Positions 7,794-14,357 of a DNA stretch of 18,490 nucleotides are shown one piece after another; position 1 is the first letter of the stretch, and every line of letters begins with the position of its first letter. The stretch is from positions 12,953 through 31,442 of the forward strand of contig PLYX01000043.1 in NCBI GenBank assembly GCA_003151895.1, given 5' to 3'. Source of the DNA: Solirubrobacterales bacterium (lineage in GTDB: Bacteria; Actinomycetota; Thermoleophilia; Solirubrobacterales; Solirubrobacteraceae). The notes under the pieces were generated by a model. That model worked only from the letters and a program-made list of their open reading frames with translations, had not been told where the DNA came from and searched no databases. The position numbers and the translations under genes were made by a program.

Positions 7794-8329
7794 CAGCGGC
7801 CGGTCGGCAGCGGTTGGGCGGACGGCGCGCCGGCAGGCGGCTTGCTCAGGCCACAGAGGCCTGTTTCAGCAGCCGCCCCGAAGCACGCGTAGCGGCTGCG
7901 GCGCTCGTCGACGGTCTGAGCGGGCAGGTAGTAGCCGCCACTCACGTCCCGGCGTCCGGAGAGCACCGGTCCCACGAGCACGAGGCACACCTGGGTGCGT
8001 TCCTTCGGCCCGCCCGGCGAGACGTTGCCGCAGACGACGTCGCGCGTGGTGTGGCCCTTCAGATCCTGCTCTACGCTCAGGTTGCGATAGTTGTGGCCGG
8101 TCACCGCCCGCCATGTGTGGAGATCCGCGACGAGCCGGTGGTTGACGTGCGTCTGCTGCGCCACGTCGTTGATCGTGGCGATTGCCAAGAGCAGGCCGAG
8201 GAGGATCAGGATCGTGGTCTCGGCGAGCCTCAGGCTGCCCAGCCCGCGCCGCTCGCTCTCGCGCGGGCGCGCCCACTCGGGTAGGCGCGCCGGCAGGCCG
8301 CCCTCGGGTGCTGTGGGTTGGCTGCTCAT
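7793..8329 (-). CDS. Hypothetical single-pass membrane protein with Cys-rich external domain
   Basis: No family recognised. The 178-residue protein starts at an ATG (8329) overlapping the stop of the preceding mannosyltransferase (ATGA). An N-terminal cytosolic stretch of about 35 Pro/Arg-rich residues leads to one hydrophobic segment (ETTILILLGLLLAIATI). The remaining roughly 120 residues should lie outside the membrane and contain four cysteines (DVVCGN, QVCLV, YACFG, GLCGL) that could form two disulfides. The C-terminus is a Pro/Ala/Gly tail. Lying between two GT-C transferases in one operon, it could be an accessory or anchoring subunit for them; that is inference. The 15-mer GGCGCGCCGGCAGGC occurs twice, at 7824-7838 and 8284-8298, read in different frames. 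Confidence 0.75.
   Translation of the reverse strand: MSSQPTAPEGGLPARLPEWARPRESERRGLGSLRLAETTILILLGLLLAIATINDVAQQTHVNHRLVADLHTWRAVTGHNYRNLSVEQDLKGHTTRDVVCGNVSPGGPKERTQVCLVLVGPVLSGRRDVSGGYYLPAQTVDERRSRYACFGAAAETGLCGLSKPPAGAPSAQPLPTGR
7824..7838 (+). repeat. 15-mer GGCGCGCCGGCAGGC, copy A
   Basis: Exact match to 8284-8298 in the same gene and one mismatch to 5264-5278 in shc. The two copies within this gene are translated in different frames (PPAGAPS here, GLPARLP there), so the similarity is at DNA level and not a protein repeat. In GC-rich DNA some of this could be chance. Confidence 0.4.
8284..8298 (+). repeat. 15-mer GGCGCGCCGGCAGGC, copy B
   Basis: Second exact copy of the 15-mer at 7824-7838, 460 bp away and in a different reading frame of the same gene. 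It consists of overlapping palindromes GGCGCGCC and GCCGGC. Confidence 0.4.
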
Positions 8330-9816
8330 GAGACGGGCGCCAACAGCGGCGCGGTCTGGTGGACAATGAACAGGGCCTGCACCACAAGCGTCGCGACGAG
8401 CAGGCGCCGGTCGCGGCTCACGGCGGCGAGCGGCAGCGACCACAGCGTGTACCACGCGAGCAGCCACGTGCTCGTCACCGATATCGCGAGCAGCGTCCAG
8501 CCGGACGCCGCCACCCAGTCATAGCCACGCCAGGTCCGCCACATCAGGTGCAACACGATCAGCACGAGCCCCGCCTTGAGCAGATCGTGGTCGATCGGGA
8601 ACACGCCGGGCTTGCCGAGGAGATGCGCGATCTCGGTGGGGAAGCTGTCGGTCGACACGAACGCCGCGTCTCTGTTCAGCGCCGCGATGACGTCCACGCC
8701 GTGGATGCCGAACGCGAGATAGGCCGCGAGAGCACACGCAAGCGCGGCGGCCGCGGCGCCGATGAGCGGGGCAAGTCGGCGGCGACTGAGGGTCCGTCGC
8801 GAGATAGACGGCGGGATCGGGGTGGTTGGCCAGTGGATGCCAGACGCCGCACGCGAGCGGAGACGTGCTGGTGGCACGTCGAGCATCGCGGGTGGCGGCT
8901 GGCGCCGCTGGACGGCCGCAGCCGGACCGTCGGGTATCTCTCGACGGGCCCCAAGCAACATGAACGGCAGCAGCACGATCCCGGTGGCCTTCACAAGTGC
9001 AGCTCCGACGACGGTCGCTCCCGCATATGCCTCGTGCCTGGCGAGCGTGAGGCTGACCGCCACCATCATGAGCAGGGTCATGATCAGGTCGTTGTGGGCG
9101 CCCCCGAGCCCGTAGATCACCCACAACGGGTTCACTCCCACCGCGATCAGGGCGAACCTCCGGTCGATCTCGCGCAGGCGCGCGCAGCGCCACGTCAACA
9201 CGAGCGTGCCGGCGCCCGCGAGCAGCGCCATCAGCTTCATCCCCCACAGCGCCCCGGTCACGCCGAGCAGCGCGAGCGGGTAGGAGATCAGCGTGTAGAG
9301 GGGGCCGTAGGCGGTCGCCACGGTCTTCCAGTCTTTGCCCACATAGTGGTAGACGGGGTCTCCGACGATCGACGTCGGCCCGTGGATGTACGGGTTGATG
9401 CCGTGCACGATCCCCATGCGCGCGTAGGCGATGTAGCTGAACACGTCGGTGGACAGCAGGATCGGGCCGGCGAACACGATCAGCTGGAGCGCGACCGTCA
9501 GCGCGATAGCGAAGCGCGAGGAGATGCGCCGCGCCAGCAGCAGGATGCCCCCATACGCGCCGGCATAGGCCAGCAGCGCGATCAGGAAGACGCGGAAGCC
9601 GAGACGCTCGCCGATCCCGGTGAGCCAACCGGCGATCTGAGGGGACTTGGGGATCAGCGGCGAATGGCCCACCGCCCCGTCGAGCACGATCTCGATGGTG
9701 GCCGCGAGCAGAACCACCGTCAGCGCGCCCGCGAGCGGCGGTACCCAGCGACGCCCTCGGTCCTTCGAGATCGCGCCGTTCACATGTCGCGGTAGCTGCG
9801 CTGCGATCGAATTCAA
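8326..9816 (-). CDS. MptB-like GT-C alpha-mannosyltransferase (polyprenol-phosphomannose dependent)
   Basis: Multi-pass membrane transferase of 496 residues. LLSTDVFSYIAYARMGIVHGINPYIHGPT (about 120-148) is the hallmark of actinobacterial MptA/MptB alpha-1,6-mannosyltransferases, with Asp124 in the first external loop as probable catalytic acid. ATAYGPLYTLI (167-177) and NPLWVIYGLGGAHNDLIM (229-246) are further family segments. About 11-13 hydrophobic helices are visible. Translation starts at a TTG (9816) overlapping the STAS stop (TTGA). Residues about 293-346 form a long Pro/Arg/Ser-rich loop that looks like an in-frame insertion. MptB enzymes elongate mannan chains of lipomannan in corynebacteria; the acceptor here is unknown. 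Confidence 0.85.
   Translation of the reverse strand: MNSIAAQLPRHVNGAISKDRGRRWVPPLAGALTVVLLAATIEIVLDGAVGHSPLIPKSPQIAGWLTGIGERLGFRVFLIALLAYAGAYGGILLLARRISSRFAIALTVALQLIVFAGPILLSTDVFSYIAYARMGIVHGINPYIHGPTSIVGDPVYHYVGKDWKTVATAYGPLYTLISYPLALLGVTGALWGMKLMALLAGAGTLVLTWRCARLREIDRRFALIAVGVNPLWVIYGLGGAHNDLIMTLLMMVAVSLTLARHEAYAGATVVGAALVKATGIVLLPFMLLGARREIPDGPAAAVQRRQPPPAMLDVPPARLRSRAASGIHWPTTPIPPSISRRTLSRRRLAPLIGAAAAALACALAAYLAFGIHGVDVIAALNRDAAFVSTDSFPTEIAHLLGKPGVFPIDHDLLKAGLVLIVLHLMWRTWRGYDWVAASGWTLLAISVTSTWLLAWYTLWSLPLAAVSRDRRLLVATLVVQALFIVHQTAPLLAPVS
8862..8880. repeat. Inverted repeat inside the MptB-like gene insertion
   Basis: GACGTGC-TGGTG-GCACGTC, perfect 7-bp arms with a 5-nt loop, in the middle of the region (8779-8940) that encodes the extra Pro/Arg-rich loop. 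It may be part of an inserted palindromic element. Confidence 0.35.
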
Positions 9817-10148
9817 AGCTCGAAGCGCAGTATGTCGAGCGCCCCTGTCATCTCGAACACCCGCTGCACCGGCTCCTGGCCGGGCAGCAGCACGAGCTCG
9901 TAGCCTCGCTCGCGAGCACGGGCGTCGGCGAGCAGCAGCACGCGCAGGCCGCTGGAGTCGATGAAAGCGAGCCCTCCGAGATCGATCACCACTCGCGACG
10001 GCGCCTGCTCGTCGATCGAGGCAAAGTGCTCTTCCATCTGGCGGGCGGAGGCCAGGTCGAGCTCGCCTTGCAGGGAGACTCTGACGGCGTTGTCAGCCAG
10101 CGAACTCGATATCTCGAGGCTCCCGGGCCTCGGACCATGCCCGCTCAT
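9813..10148 (-). CDS. STAS-domain protein, anti-sigma factor antagonist type
   Basis: Small cytosolic regulator of 111 residues. LQGELDLASARQMEEHF (26-42) and VVIDLGGLAFIDSSGLRVLLLA (53-74) match SpoIIAA/RsbV-type STAS domains. Ser66 in IDSSG is the usual phosphorylation site. Such proteins bind unphosphorylated to an anti-sigma kinase and free a sigma factor; no kinase or sigma gene is in this window. It is the first gene of the glycosyltransferase-hopanoid train, with its stop overlapping the next start (TTGA). The ATG at 10148 sits in CATATG and has no clear Shine-Dalgarno. CAATAG lies about 10 nt upstream, so a short or leaderless transcript is possible. Confidence 0.88.
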   Translation of the reverse strand: MSGHGPRPGSLEISSSLADNAVRVSLQGELDLASARQMEEHFASIDEQAPSRVVIDLGGLAFIDSSGLRVLLLADARARERGYELVLLPGQEPVQRVFEMTGALDILRFEL

Positions 10149-10192
10149 ATGCGTGACTCTATTGCACGGGCGAGCGCGTGCCGCCGGCTTCT

Positions 10193-10218
10193 GGCTGACC
10201 GTCCCGGCGCGCTCAGCC
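10193..10218 (-). terminator. Weak hairpin at the end of the aldehyde dehydrogenase gene
   Basis: GGCTGA and TCAGCC form 6-bp arms around a 14-nt GC-rich loop, overlapping the stop codon of the aldehyde dehydrogenase. There is no T tract. It could attenuate transcription into the STAS gene 64 bp further on, but the signal is weak. Confidence 0.3.
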
Positions 10219-11718
10219 GAGCGACGTCCAGACGGTCTTCGTCTCCAGGTATGCGTCGAGCCCGTCGTGACCGTGCTCGCGTCCCACGCCCGACGCCTTG
10301 AAGCCCCCGAACGGCGCGGAAGGATCGGACCCGCCCCAATGGTTTATGTATATCGAGCCCGCGCGCAGCATCGCCGCGAGGCGATGCGCGCTTGAGACGT
10401 CGCGCGTCCACACCCCCGCCGCGAGCCCGTAGTCGGTGTCGTTGGCGCGCCGCGCGACCTCCTCGAGCGTGTCGTACGGCGAGGCGACGAGCACCGGTCC
10501 GAAGATCTCCTCGCGCACGATCCTCAGGTCGTCCGAGGTCGAGCTGAAGAGCGTCGGCTCCACGAACCAGCCGCCGCTGTCGGCGAGCGCGGCCCCGCCC
10601 CCCGCGAGCAGCTCCGCGCCCTGGTCGCGACCGGCGTCGATGTAGGACATCACGCGCTCGTGCTGCTCGGCTGAGACGAGCGGCCCGAGCTGGGTGGCCG
10701 GGTCCAGGCCCGCCCCCAGACGGGTCGCCTTGGCGCGCTCGGCCAGCGCGCCCACGACCTCGTCGAAGCGCTCGGCCGGCACGAACAGGCGCGAGCCCGC
10801 GTTGCAGGCCTGGCCCGAGTTGAAGTAGATCGCCTGGTAGGAGCCGGCGACGGCCGCCTCGACGTCGGCGTCGGGGAGGATCACGTTGGGGCTCTTGCCG
10901 CCGAGCTCGAGCGTGACGCGCTTGAGCGCCCGCCCGGCCTTGGCGCCGATCTCGCGTCCGACGACCGTCGAGCCGGTGAAGGAGATCTTGTCCACGTCCG
11001 GATGATCCACGAGCGCCGCGCCGGTCTCGCCGTCGCCGGTGAGCACGTTGAGCACGCCCGGCGGAAAGCCGACCTCGAGGGCCAGCTCGCCGAGTCGCAG
11101 CGCGCTCAGGGGCGTCTGCTCGGCCGGCTTGAGCACGATCGTGCAGCCCGCGGCGAGGGCGGGAGCGACCTTCCAGGCGGCCATCAGCAGGGGGAAGTTC
11201 CACGGCACGATCTGCCCGCACACGCCGACGGGTTCGCGGCGCGTGTAGCAGAGCATGTTCGGCGCGGTCACGGGCAGCACGCTGCCCTCGATCTTCGTGG
11301 GCCAGCCCGCGAAGTAGCGCAGGTGGGCGACCGTCCCGCGCACGTCCACGTACTGGGCGAGCTTCACCGGCTTGCCGTTGTCGAGCGACTCGATCTGGGC
11401 GAGCTCCTCCTGGCGCTGCTCGAGCGCGTCCGCCAGCGCCCCGATCAGCCGGCCGCGCTCTGAGGGCGCGAGCGAGGCCCACGGCCCGCCGTCGAACGCC
11501 TCGCGCGCCGCGGCAACGGCGCGCGCGACATCCTCCGCGCCGCCCTGGGGAACGGTGGCGATCTCGCGGCCACTTGCAGGGTCGAGCGTCAAGAAGGTGC
11601 GTCCGTCGGCGGCCTGCACGCGCTCGGAGCCGATCAGCAGGTCGTGCGTGCCGGCGATGAACTCGCGTGCGGCATCGCCGAGCGCGTCGGGGAGGACTGT
11701 GGGTAGGACGGTGGTCAT
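10213..11718 (-). CDS. NAD(P)-dependent aldehyde dehydrogenase
   Basis: Oxidises an aldehyde to the acid in the cytosol. The 501-residue protein is a full-length member of the ALDH superfamily and most resembles betaine/phenylacetaldehyde/retinal-type dehydrogenases. VPWNFPLLMAAWK (171-183) carries the catalytic Asn, KPAEQTPLSAL binds NAD, FTGSTVVG (247-254) is the cofactor glycine motif, LELGGKS holds Glu271, and NSGQACNAGSR holds nucleophile Cys305. EEIFGPV is also present. The start is well supported: GAGGAG at 11724-11729, 5 nt before the ATG. It lies 145 bp downstream of an alcohol dehydrogenase on the same strand, so the two could act in sequence on the same alcohol; the substrate cannot be read from sequence. 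Confidence 0.95.
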   Translation of the reverse strand: MTTVLPTVLPDALGDAAREFIAGTHDLLIGSERVQAADGRTFLTLDPASGREIATVPQGGAEDVARAVAAAREAFDGGPWASLAPSERGRLIGALADALEQRQEELAQIESLDNGKPVKLAQYVDVRGTVAHLRYFAGWPTKIEGSVLPVTAPNMLCYTRREPVGVCGQIVPWNFPLLMAAWKVAPALAAGCTIVLKPAEQTPLSALRLGELALEVGFPPGVLNVLTGDGETGAALVDHPDVDKISFTGSTVVGREIGAKAGRALKRVTLELGGKSPNVILPDADVEAAVAGSYQAIYFNSGQACNAGSRLFVPAERFDEVVGALAERAKATRLGAGLDPATQLGPLVSAEQHERVMSYIDAGRDQGAELLAGGGAALADSGGWFVEPTLFSSTSDDLRIVREEIFGPVLVASPYDTLEEVARRANDTDYGLAAGVWTRDVSSAHRLAAMLRAGSIYINHWGGSDPSAPFGGFKASGVGREHGHDGLDAYLETKTVWTSLG

Positions 11719-11863
11719 TGTGACTCCTCATGGCGCATCTTGCGATGTCTCATATGCACATCAATGTGAGTGCCGATGGTGGTGTGCGGGGCGGGGATGG
11801 TGTGTTCTCTTACGAAATTTTGCGATGGTATATACGCCAGCCCTGCCGCGCGGTGCTTCAAGC
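11719..11863 (-). promoter_or_regulatory. Intergenic leader of the aldehyde dehydrogenase with repeats
   Basis: 145 bp between the two dehydrogenase genes. It holds the strong ribosome site (GAGGAG, 11724-11729) and an inverted repeat CACAT-CA-ATGTG at 11757-11768. Two direct copies of TTGCGATG lie exactly 80 bp apart, at 11740-11747 and 11820-11827. On the minus strand TTGATG followed 17 bp later by AAGATG is a poor promoter candidate. The repeats could be regulator sites; no regulator gene is nearby. Confidence 0.35.
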
Positions 11864-12898
11864 TCACGGCGTCAACACGATCTTCAGCGCCTCGCGGCGG
11901 TCATACAGAGCGTACGCCTCCGGCGCCTCCTCCAGGCTCATGTGGTGGGTGACCAGCGGTCCGGGGTCGAGCAGCCCGGCCGACATCATCGCGAGCACCC
12001 GGTCGACGTGGGCGATCACGTTGGCGTGCCCGGCGCACACGTGCAGCGACTTGATCCACAGGAGGCCCAGGTGCACCTCGGCGCGCTCGGCGTACACCCC
12101 TATCGCCTGCACCGTGCCGCACTTGCGCGTCATCCGCAGGGCGAGGTCGAACGCGGAGGGATGACCAACGGCGTCGATGCACACGTCCACCCCACGCCCT
12201 TCGGTCGCCTCACGTGCCGCGGCGCGCGGATCGCTCTCGGTGAGGTGCACCGCCTGGGCGCCGAAGGACTCGGCGATCGCCAGGCGCTCGGGAACCGTGT
12301 CGATAGCGATCACCCGAGCCGCGCCGGCGGCCTTCGCCGCCTGCACCGCGCACAGCCCGACGGGGCCGAGTCCGAGCACCGCCGCCACGTCGCCGGGGCG
12401 CAGTCCGCTGTGGAGGACCGCGTGGTAGCCGGTTCCCATCACGTCGCCCGCGAACAACGCCGCATCGTCGCTCATGCCCGCTGGGATCTTGCGCAAGACC
12501 AGTTCCGCGTTGGGGATCAGCGCCTGCTCTGCCTGGGTGCCCTGCAACGAGCCGAGCGTCGCGCCGTGGCCGAAGGTGCGCGAGGAATCGCACTTGTGAA
12601 ACCAGCCGTGCCGGCAGAAGAAGCAGCGCCCGCAAGCGGTCTGAAAGCAGCCGAGCACGCGGTCGCCCACCCGCACGCTCTGCACCGCCTCGCCGACGGC
12701 GAGCACCGTGCCGACATACTCGTGGCCGATCGTGAACCCCGGCTCGATCTTCACGCGACCGTGGTAGATGTGCAGGTCCGACCCGCACACGCCGGTGGCC
12801 TCGATCCGCACGATCGCATCGCCCGGGTCTGAGAGCTCGGGCTCGGGGACGTCCTGGACGAGCACCTCGCCCGGCGCCTGGAAGGTGACGGCACGCAT
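11864..12898 (-). CDS. Zinc-dependent alcohol dehydrogenase, MDR family
   Basis: Medium-chain NAD(P)-dependent dehydrogenase of 344 residues from the ATG at 12898; a GTG at 12904 would add two residues. The catalytic zinc ligands are Cys38 in GVCGSDLH and His59-Glu60 in GHEYVG. Four cysteines of the structural zinc site lie in TACGRCFFCRHGWFHKC (about 87-103). The Rossmann motif is GLGPVG, followed by acidic Asp in VIAIDTVPERL, which favours NAD over NADP. Layout resembles threonine/sorbitol dehydrogenase-like and glutathione-independent formaldehyde dehydrogenase-like members; the substrate is open. It is divergent from a disrupted SDR and lies upstream of an aldehyde dehydrogenase, a plausible alcohol-oxidation unit. 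Confidence 0.93.
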   Translation of the reverse strand: MRAVTFQAPGEVLVQDVPEPELSDPGDAIVRIEATGVCGSDLHIYHGRVKIEPGFTIGHEYVGTVLAVGEAVQSVRVGDRVLGCFQTACGRCFFCRHGWFHKCDSSRTFGHGATLGSLQGTQAEQALIPNAELVLRKIPAGMSDDAALFAGDVMGTGYHAVLHSGLRPGDVAAVLGLGPVGLCAVQAAKAAGAARVIAIDTVPERLAIAESFGAQAVHLTESDPRAAAREATEGRGVDVCIDAVGHPSAFDLALRMTRKCGTVQAIGVYAERAEVHLGLLWIKSLHVCAGHANVIAHVDRVLAMMSAGLLDPGPLVTHHMSLEEAPEAYALYDRREALKIVLTP

Positions 12899-12930
12899 CG
12901 ACACGGGACCCTAGTCCGTATGCTGCCCGA
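12899..12930. promoter_or_regulatory. Short divergent promoter region with imperfect dyad
   Basis: Only 32 bp separate the alcohol dehydrogenase ATG (minus) from the SDR ATG (plus). They include ACGGGACCCTAGTCCGT (12903-12919), an imperfect dyad with arms ACGG(G)AC and GTCCGT around CCTA. There is no room for two non-overlapping promoters, so at least one promoter must lie in coding sequence or transcripts must be nearly leaderless. An operator role is inferred. Confidence 0.35.
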
Positions 12931-13048
12931 ATGTCCGGCAGCGTGTCCAAGGCGGTGCTCATCACCGGATGCTCGTCGGGGATCGGCGAGGCGACCGCGC
13001 GGCGACTGGCAGGCCACGGCTGGACCGTGTACGCGAGCGCACGGCGCT
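12931..13048 (+). pseudogene. Short-chain dehydrogenase/reductase, N-terminal fragment
   Basis: The first 39 residues (SKAVLITGCSSGIGEATARR and on through TVYASARR) are a textbook SDR start with the cofactor motif TGxxxGIG and the Arg that often marks NADP preference. From about 13048 the translation turns into Arg/Ala-rich sequence unlike any SDR and stops at 13155. The C-terminal part of an SDR appears in the same orientation at 16520-16761. Roughly 150 codons, including the catalytic Ser-Tyr-Lys, are absent from the window, so the gene is dead. Confidence 0.85.
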
Positions 13049-13164
13049 CGGCCGGCGCACCGGCTGGCAGCGCGCCCCGACGGCGGCAGCGACTGGTCAT
13101 CTGGCGGCGACTGCGGGCCACCGGCAGCAACGGACTCACAACTGACCGCGTGTAGAGCTAGAAG

Positions 13165-13200
13165 TGAGCGCCGCCCCGTAGACGTAGGGGACGGCGCTCA
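13165..13200. terminator. Strong hairpin between convergent genes (first of two)
   Basis: TGAGCGCCG and CGGCGCTCA are perfect 9-bp arms. Inside them CCCCGTA and TAGGGGA extend the stem with a bulge, closing on a GACG loop. There is no T tract. It lies between the truncated SDR frame (plus) and the small exported-protein gene (minus), so a bidirectional terminator is the simplest reading; a REP-type palindrome is the alternative. Confidence 0.55.
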
Positions 13201-13205
13201 TGCGC

Positions 13206-13239
13206 GTGCGACGAGTTTCACCGCGGGTGACTGTCGCAC
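13206..13239. terminator. Second tandem hairpin
   Basis: Outer arms GTGCGAC and GTCGCAC (7 bp) enclose an inner stem TCACC-GCG-GGTGA. It begins 6 bp after the preceding hairpin and ends 22 bp before the stop of the minus-strand gene at 13262, so it fits as that gene's terminator. Confidence 0.5.
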
Positions 13240-13261
13240 CGGCGCGTTCTGCCCACATTAG

Positions 13262-13588
13262 CTATTCGAGATAATACCCGTGGAAATAGCCACCTTCCGT
13301 ATCATGGTTGTGTAGATACGGTTCTGAGAGAACAGGGTAAGGTTCAATATAGGCGGCAGTCGAGCCCCGTCCAACGCAGTCGTCACCGTAGTATCGGATA
13401 CCGGCACAGACCGCTCGGTTTTCACCTCTTCCGGACGCCTCTTGGATAGTGACCGTGTGGTTCAGATAGCCACTTTGGCCGCTCGCCAAGTAGTAGCCGT
13501 TCCCGGCCCATTCAACTGCGAGTGCTGTGGCCACGAAAAGGACAAAGGCAAGCACCGTGAATGCAAGCAGAGTGCGGAATCTACGCAT
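13262..13588 (-). CDS. Small exported protein of unknown function (108 aa)
   Basis: No family recognised. A signal peptide is clear: MRRFR, a hydrophobic core to about residue 22, and an ALA cleavage site at 22-24. The mature part of about 84 residues is rich in Tyr, Gly and His and has two cysteines (61 and 71, in CAGIRYYGDDC) that could form a disulfide. It starts 5 bp after the stop of the next gene upstream, and a perfect AGGAGG lies 9 nt before its ATG inside that gene's end, so the two are co-translated. GC in counted lines is about 55-62%, below the 70-80% of the dehydrogenase genes, suggesting transfer from elsewhere. Confidence 0.75.
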   Translation of the reverse strand: MRRFRTLLAFTVLAFVLFVATALAVEWAGNGYYLASGQSGYLNHTVTIQEASGRGENRAVCAGIRYYGDDCVGRGSTAAYIEPYPVLSEPYLHNHDTEGGYFHGYYLE

Positions 13589-13593
13589 CTAAA

Positions 13594-14220
13594 TCAGCCT
13601 CCTTCCACGTTCGACACGCTTTGGAGGTGGGCTTCCGTTTCCAGCCCCCACGCGTTGTCGTTGACCGGGACCTTCTCCGTGGTGCCATTGGTCAGCGTCA
13701 CTTGTACGGCCGCCACGCTACTCGGGACGACGCCCATGATCGTGACGACGTTGCTTCCGGGACGAGTCGATTCGAGGTACGTGCCGGAATCGGTTCGACT
13801 TGGTTCGGAGCAACTCATGCCTATTCCATAATGGCCATTGACGGGCTGGTGTCGCGCGTCAAGGATACAGATGCCGCCGGCGACGCTCTGTGCGATCCAG
13901 GCGGACGCGATCGGCAGATTGATCGGCAACTTTCTGATGGATGCGGCGACGGGCCAGCTTTCAGGTGCGGCGCCTGGCGGCGGGCTGGCGAGAAACACCG
14001 GCCCGGTCGGGGCGGCGCTCGAGGCACTTGGCGGCGCGATCAGCGGAAGGCCCGTCGGTTCGGTGCTATTCAGGGCCGGATAGGCTACGTACAGCGAAGG
14101 CGTGCCGGCTTTGGCCACGCCTGCCGTCCGGCTTGTTAGAAAGACGACCGTCGCAATCGTCACTAGCATCAGAAGGCTGCTAGTCAAGGCCAAGCGACGT
14201 CCTGCAAAACGCTCAGGCAT
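13594..14220 (-). CDS. Exported or membrane-anchored protein of unknown function (208 aa)
   Basis: No family recognised. The N-terminus has basic residues then a hydrophobic stretch (LALTSSLLMLVTIATVVFL) and a possible AKA cleavage site at 36-38, so it is exported or anchored. Residues about 50-95 are a Pro/Ala/Ser-rich linker. The C-terminal half has two cysteines (118, 137) and ends with a strand-rich module. That module includes the stretch VPSSVAAVQVTLTNGT, followed by EKVPVNDN, a pattern I associate from memory with secreted actinobacterial proteins. A GGGAG 6 nt before the ATG and a TTGACA-type promoter upstream support the start. It forms a two-gene operon with the 108-aa exported protein. 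Confidence 0.72.
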   Translation of the reverse strand: MPERFAGRRLALTSSLLMLVTIATVVFLTSRTAGVAKAGTPSLYVAYPALNSTEPTGLPLIAPPSASSAAPTGPVFLASPPPGAAPESWPVAASIRKLPINLPIASAWIAQSVAGGICILDARHQPVNGHYGIGMSCSEPSRTDSGTYLESTRPGSNVVTIMGVVPSSVAAVQVTLTNGTTEKVPVNDNAWGLETEAHLQSVSNVEGG

Positions 14221-14267
14221 CCTAACTCCCTCAATTCACAAAGAGTGGGTATATTTCGGAAGGCTAA

Positions 14268-14296
14268 CAAATACCAGACATTCGGATCCTTGTCAA
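14268..14296 (-). promoter_or_regulatory. Candidate sigma-70 promoter for the exported-protein pair
   Basis: On the minus strand a perfect -35 TTGACA (14296-14291) is followed after 17 bp by TATTTG (14273-14268) as -10, about 48 bp before the ATG at 14220. This is the clearest promoter in the window. It lies 44 bp outside the left end of the IS66 element. Confidence 0.5.
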
Positions 14297-14339
14297 GCGG
14301 CCCCCAGACGGCGACTCTTCGTCGATCGGCTTCGCTTTG

Positions 14340-14357
14340 GTATCTGTTCAGGTCTCC
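14340..14357 (+). repeat. IS66 left terminal inverted repeat
   Basis: GTATCTGTTCAGGTCTCC. Compared with the inward-read right end, it differs at positions 4, 10, 14 and 16 over the first 17 bases. The left end lies 180 bp before the tnpC start. Confidence 0.7.

Noticed and set aside
8359..9795. 478-codon plus-strand frame opposite the MptB-like gene
   Set aside because: Composition is typical of antisense GC-rich frames (His/Arg/Asp/Gly); the minus strand encodes a recognisable membrane transferase.
10145..11731. 528-codon minus-strand frame overlapping the aldehyde dehydrogenase in another frame
   Set aside because: Extremely Arg/Ala-rich and lacks motifs; the other frame has every catalytic element of ALDH.
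13049..13261. Alternative plus-strand frame ending at 13261 after the SDR break
   Set aside because: Runs out of frame through the SDR start and both hairpins and resembles no family.
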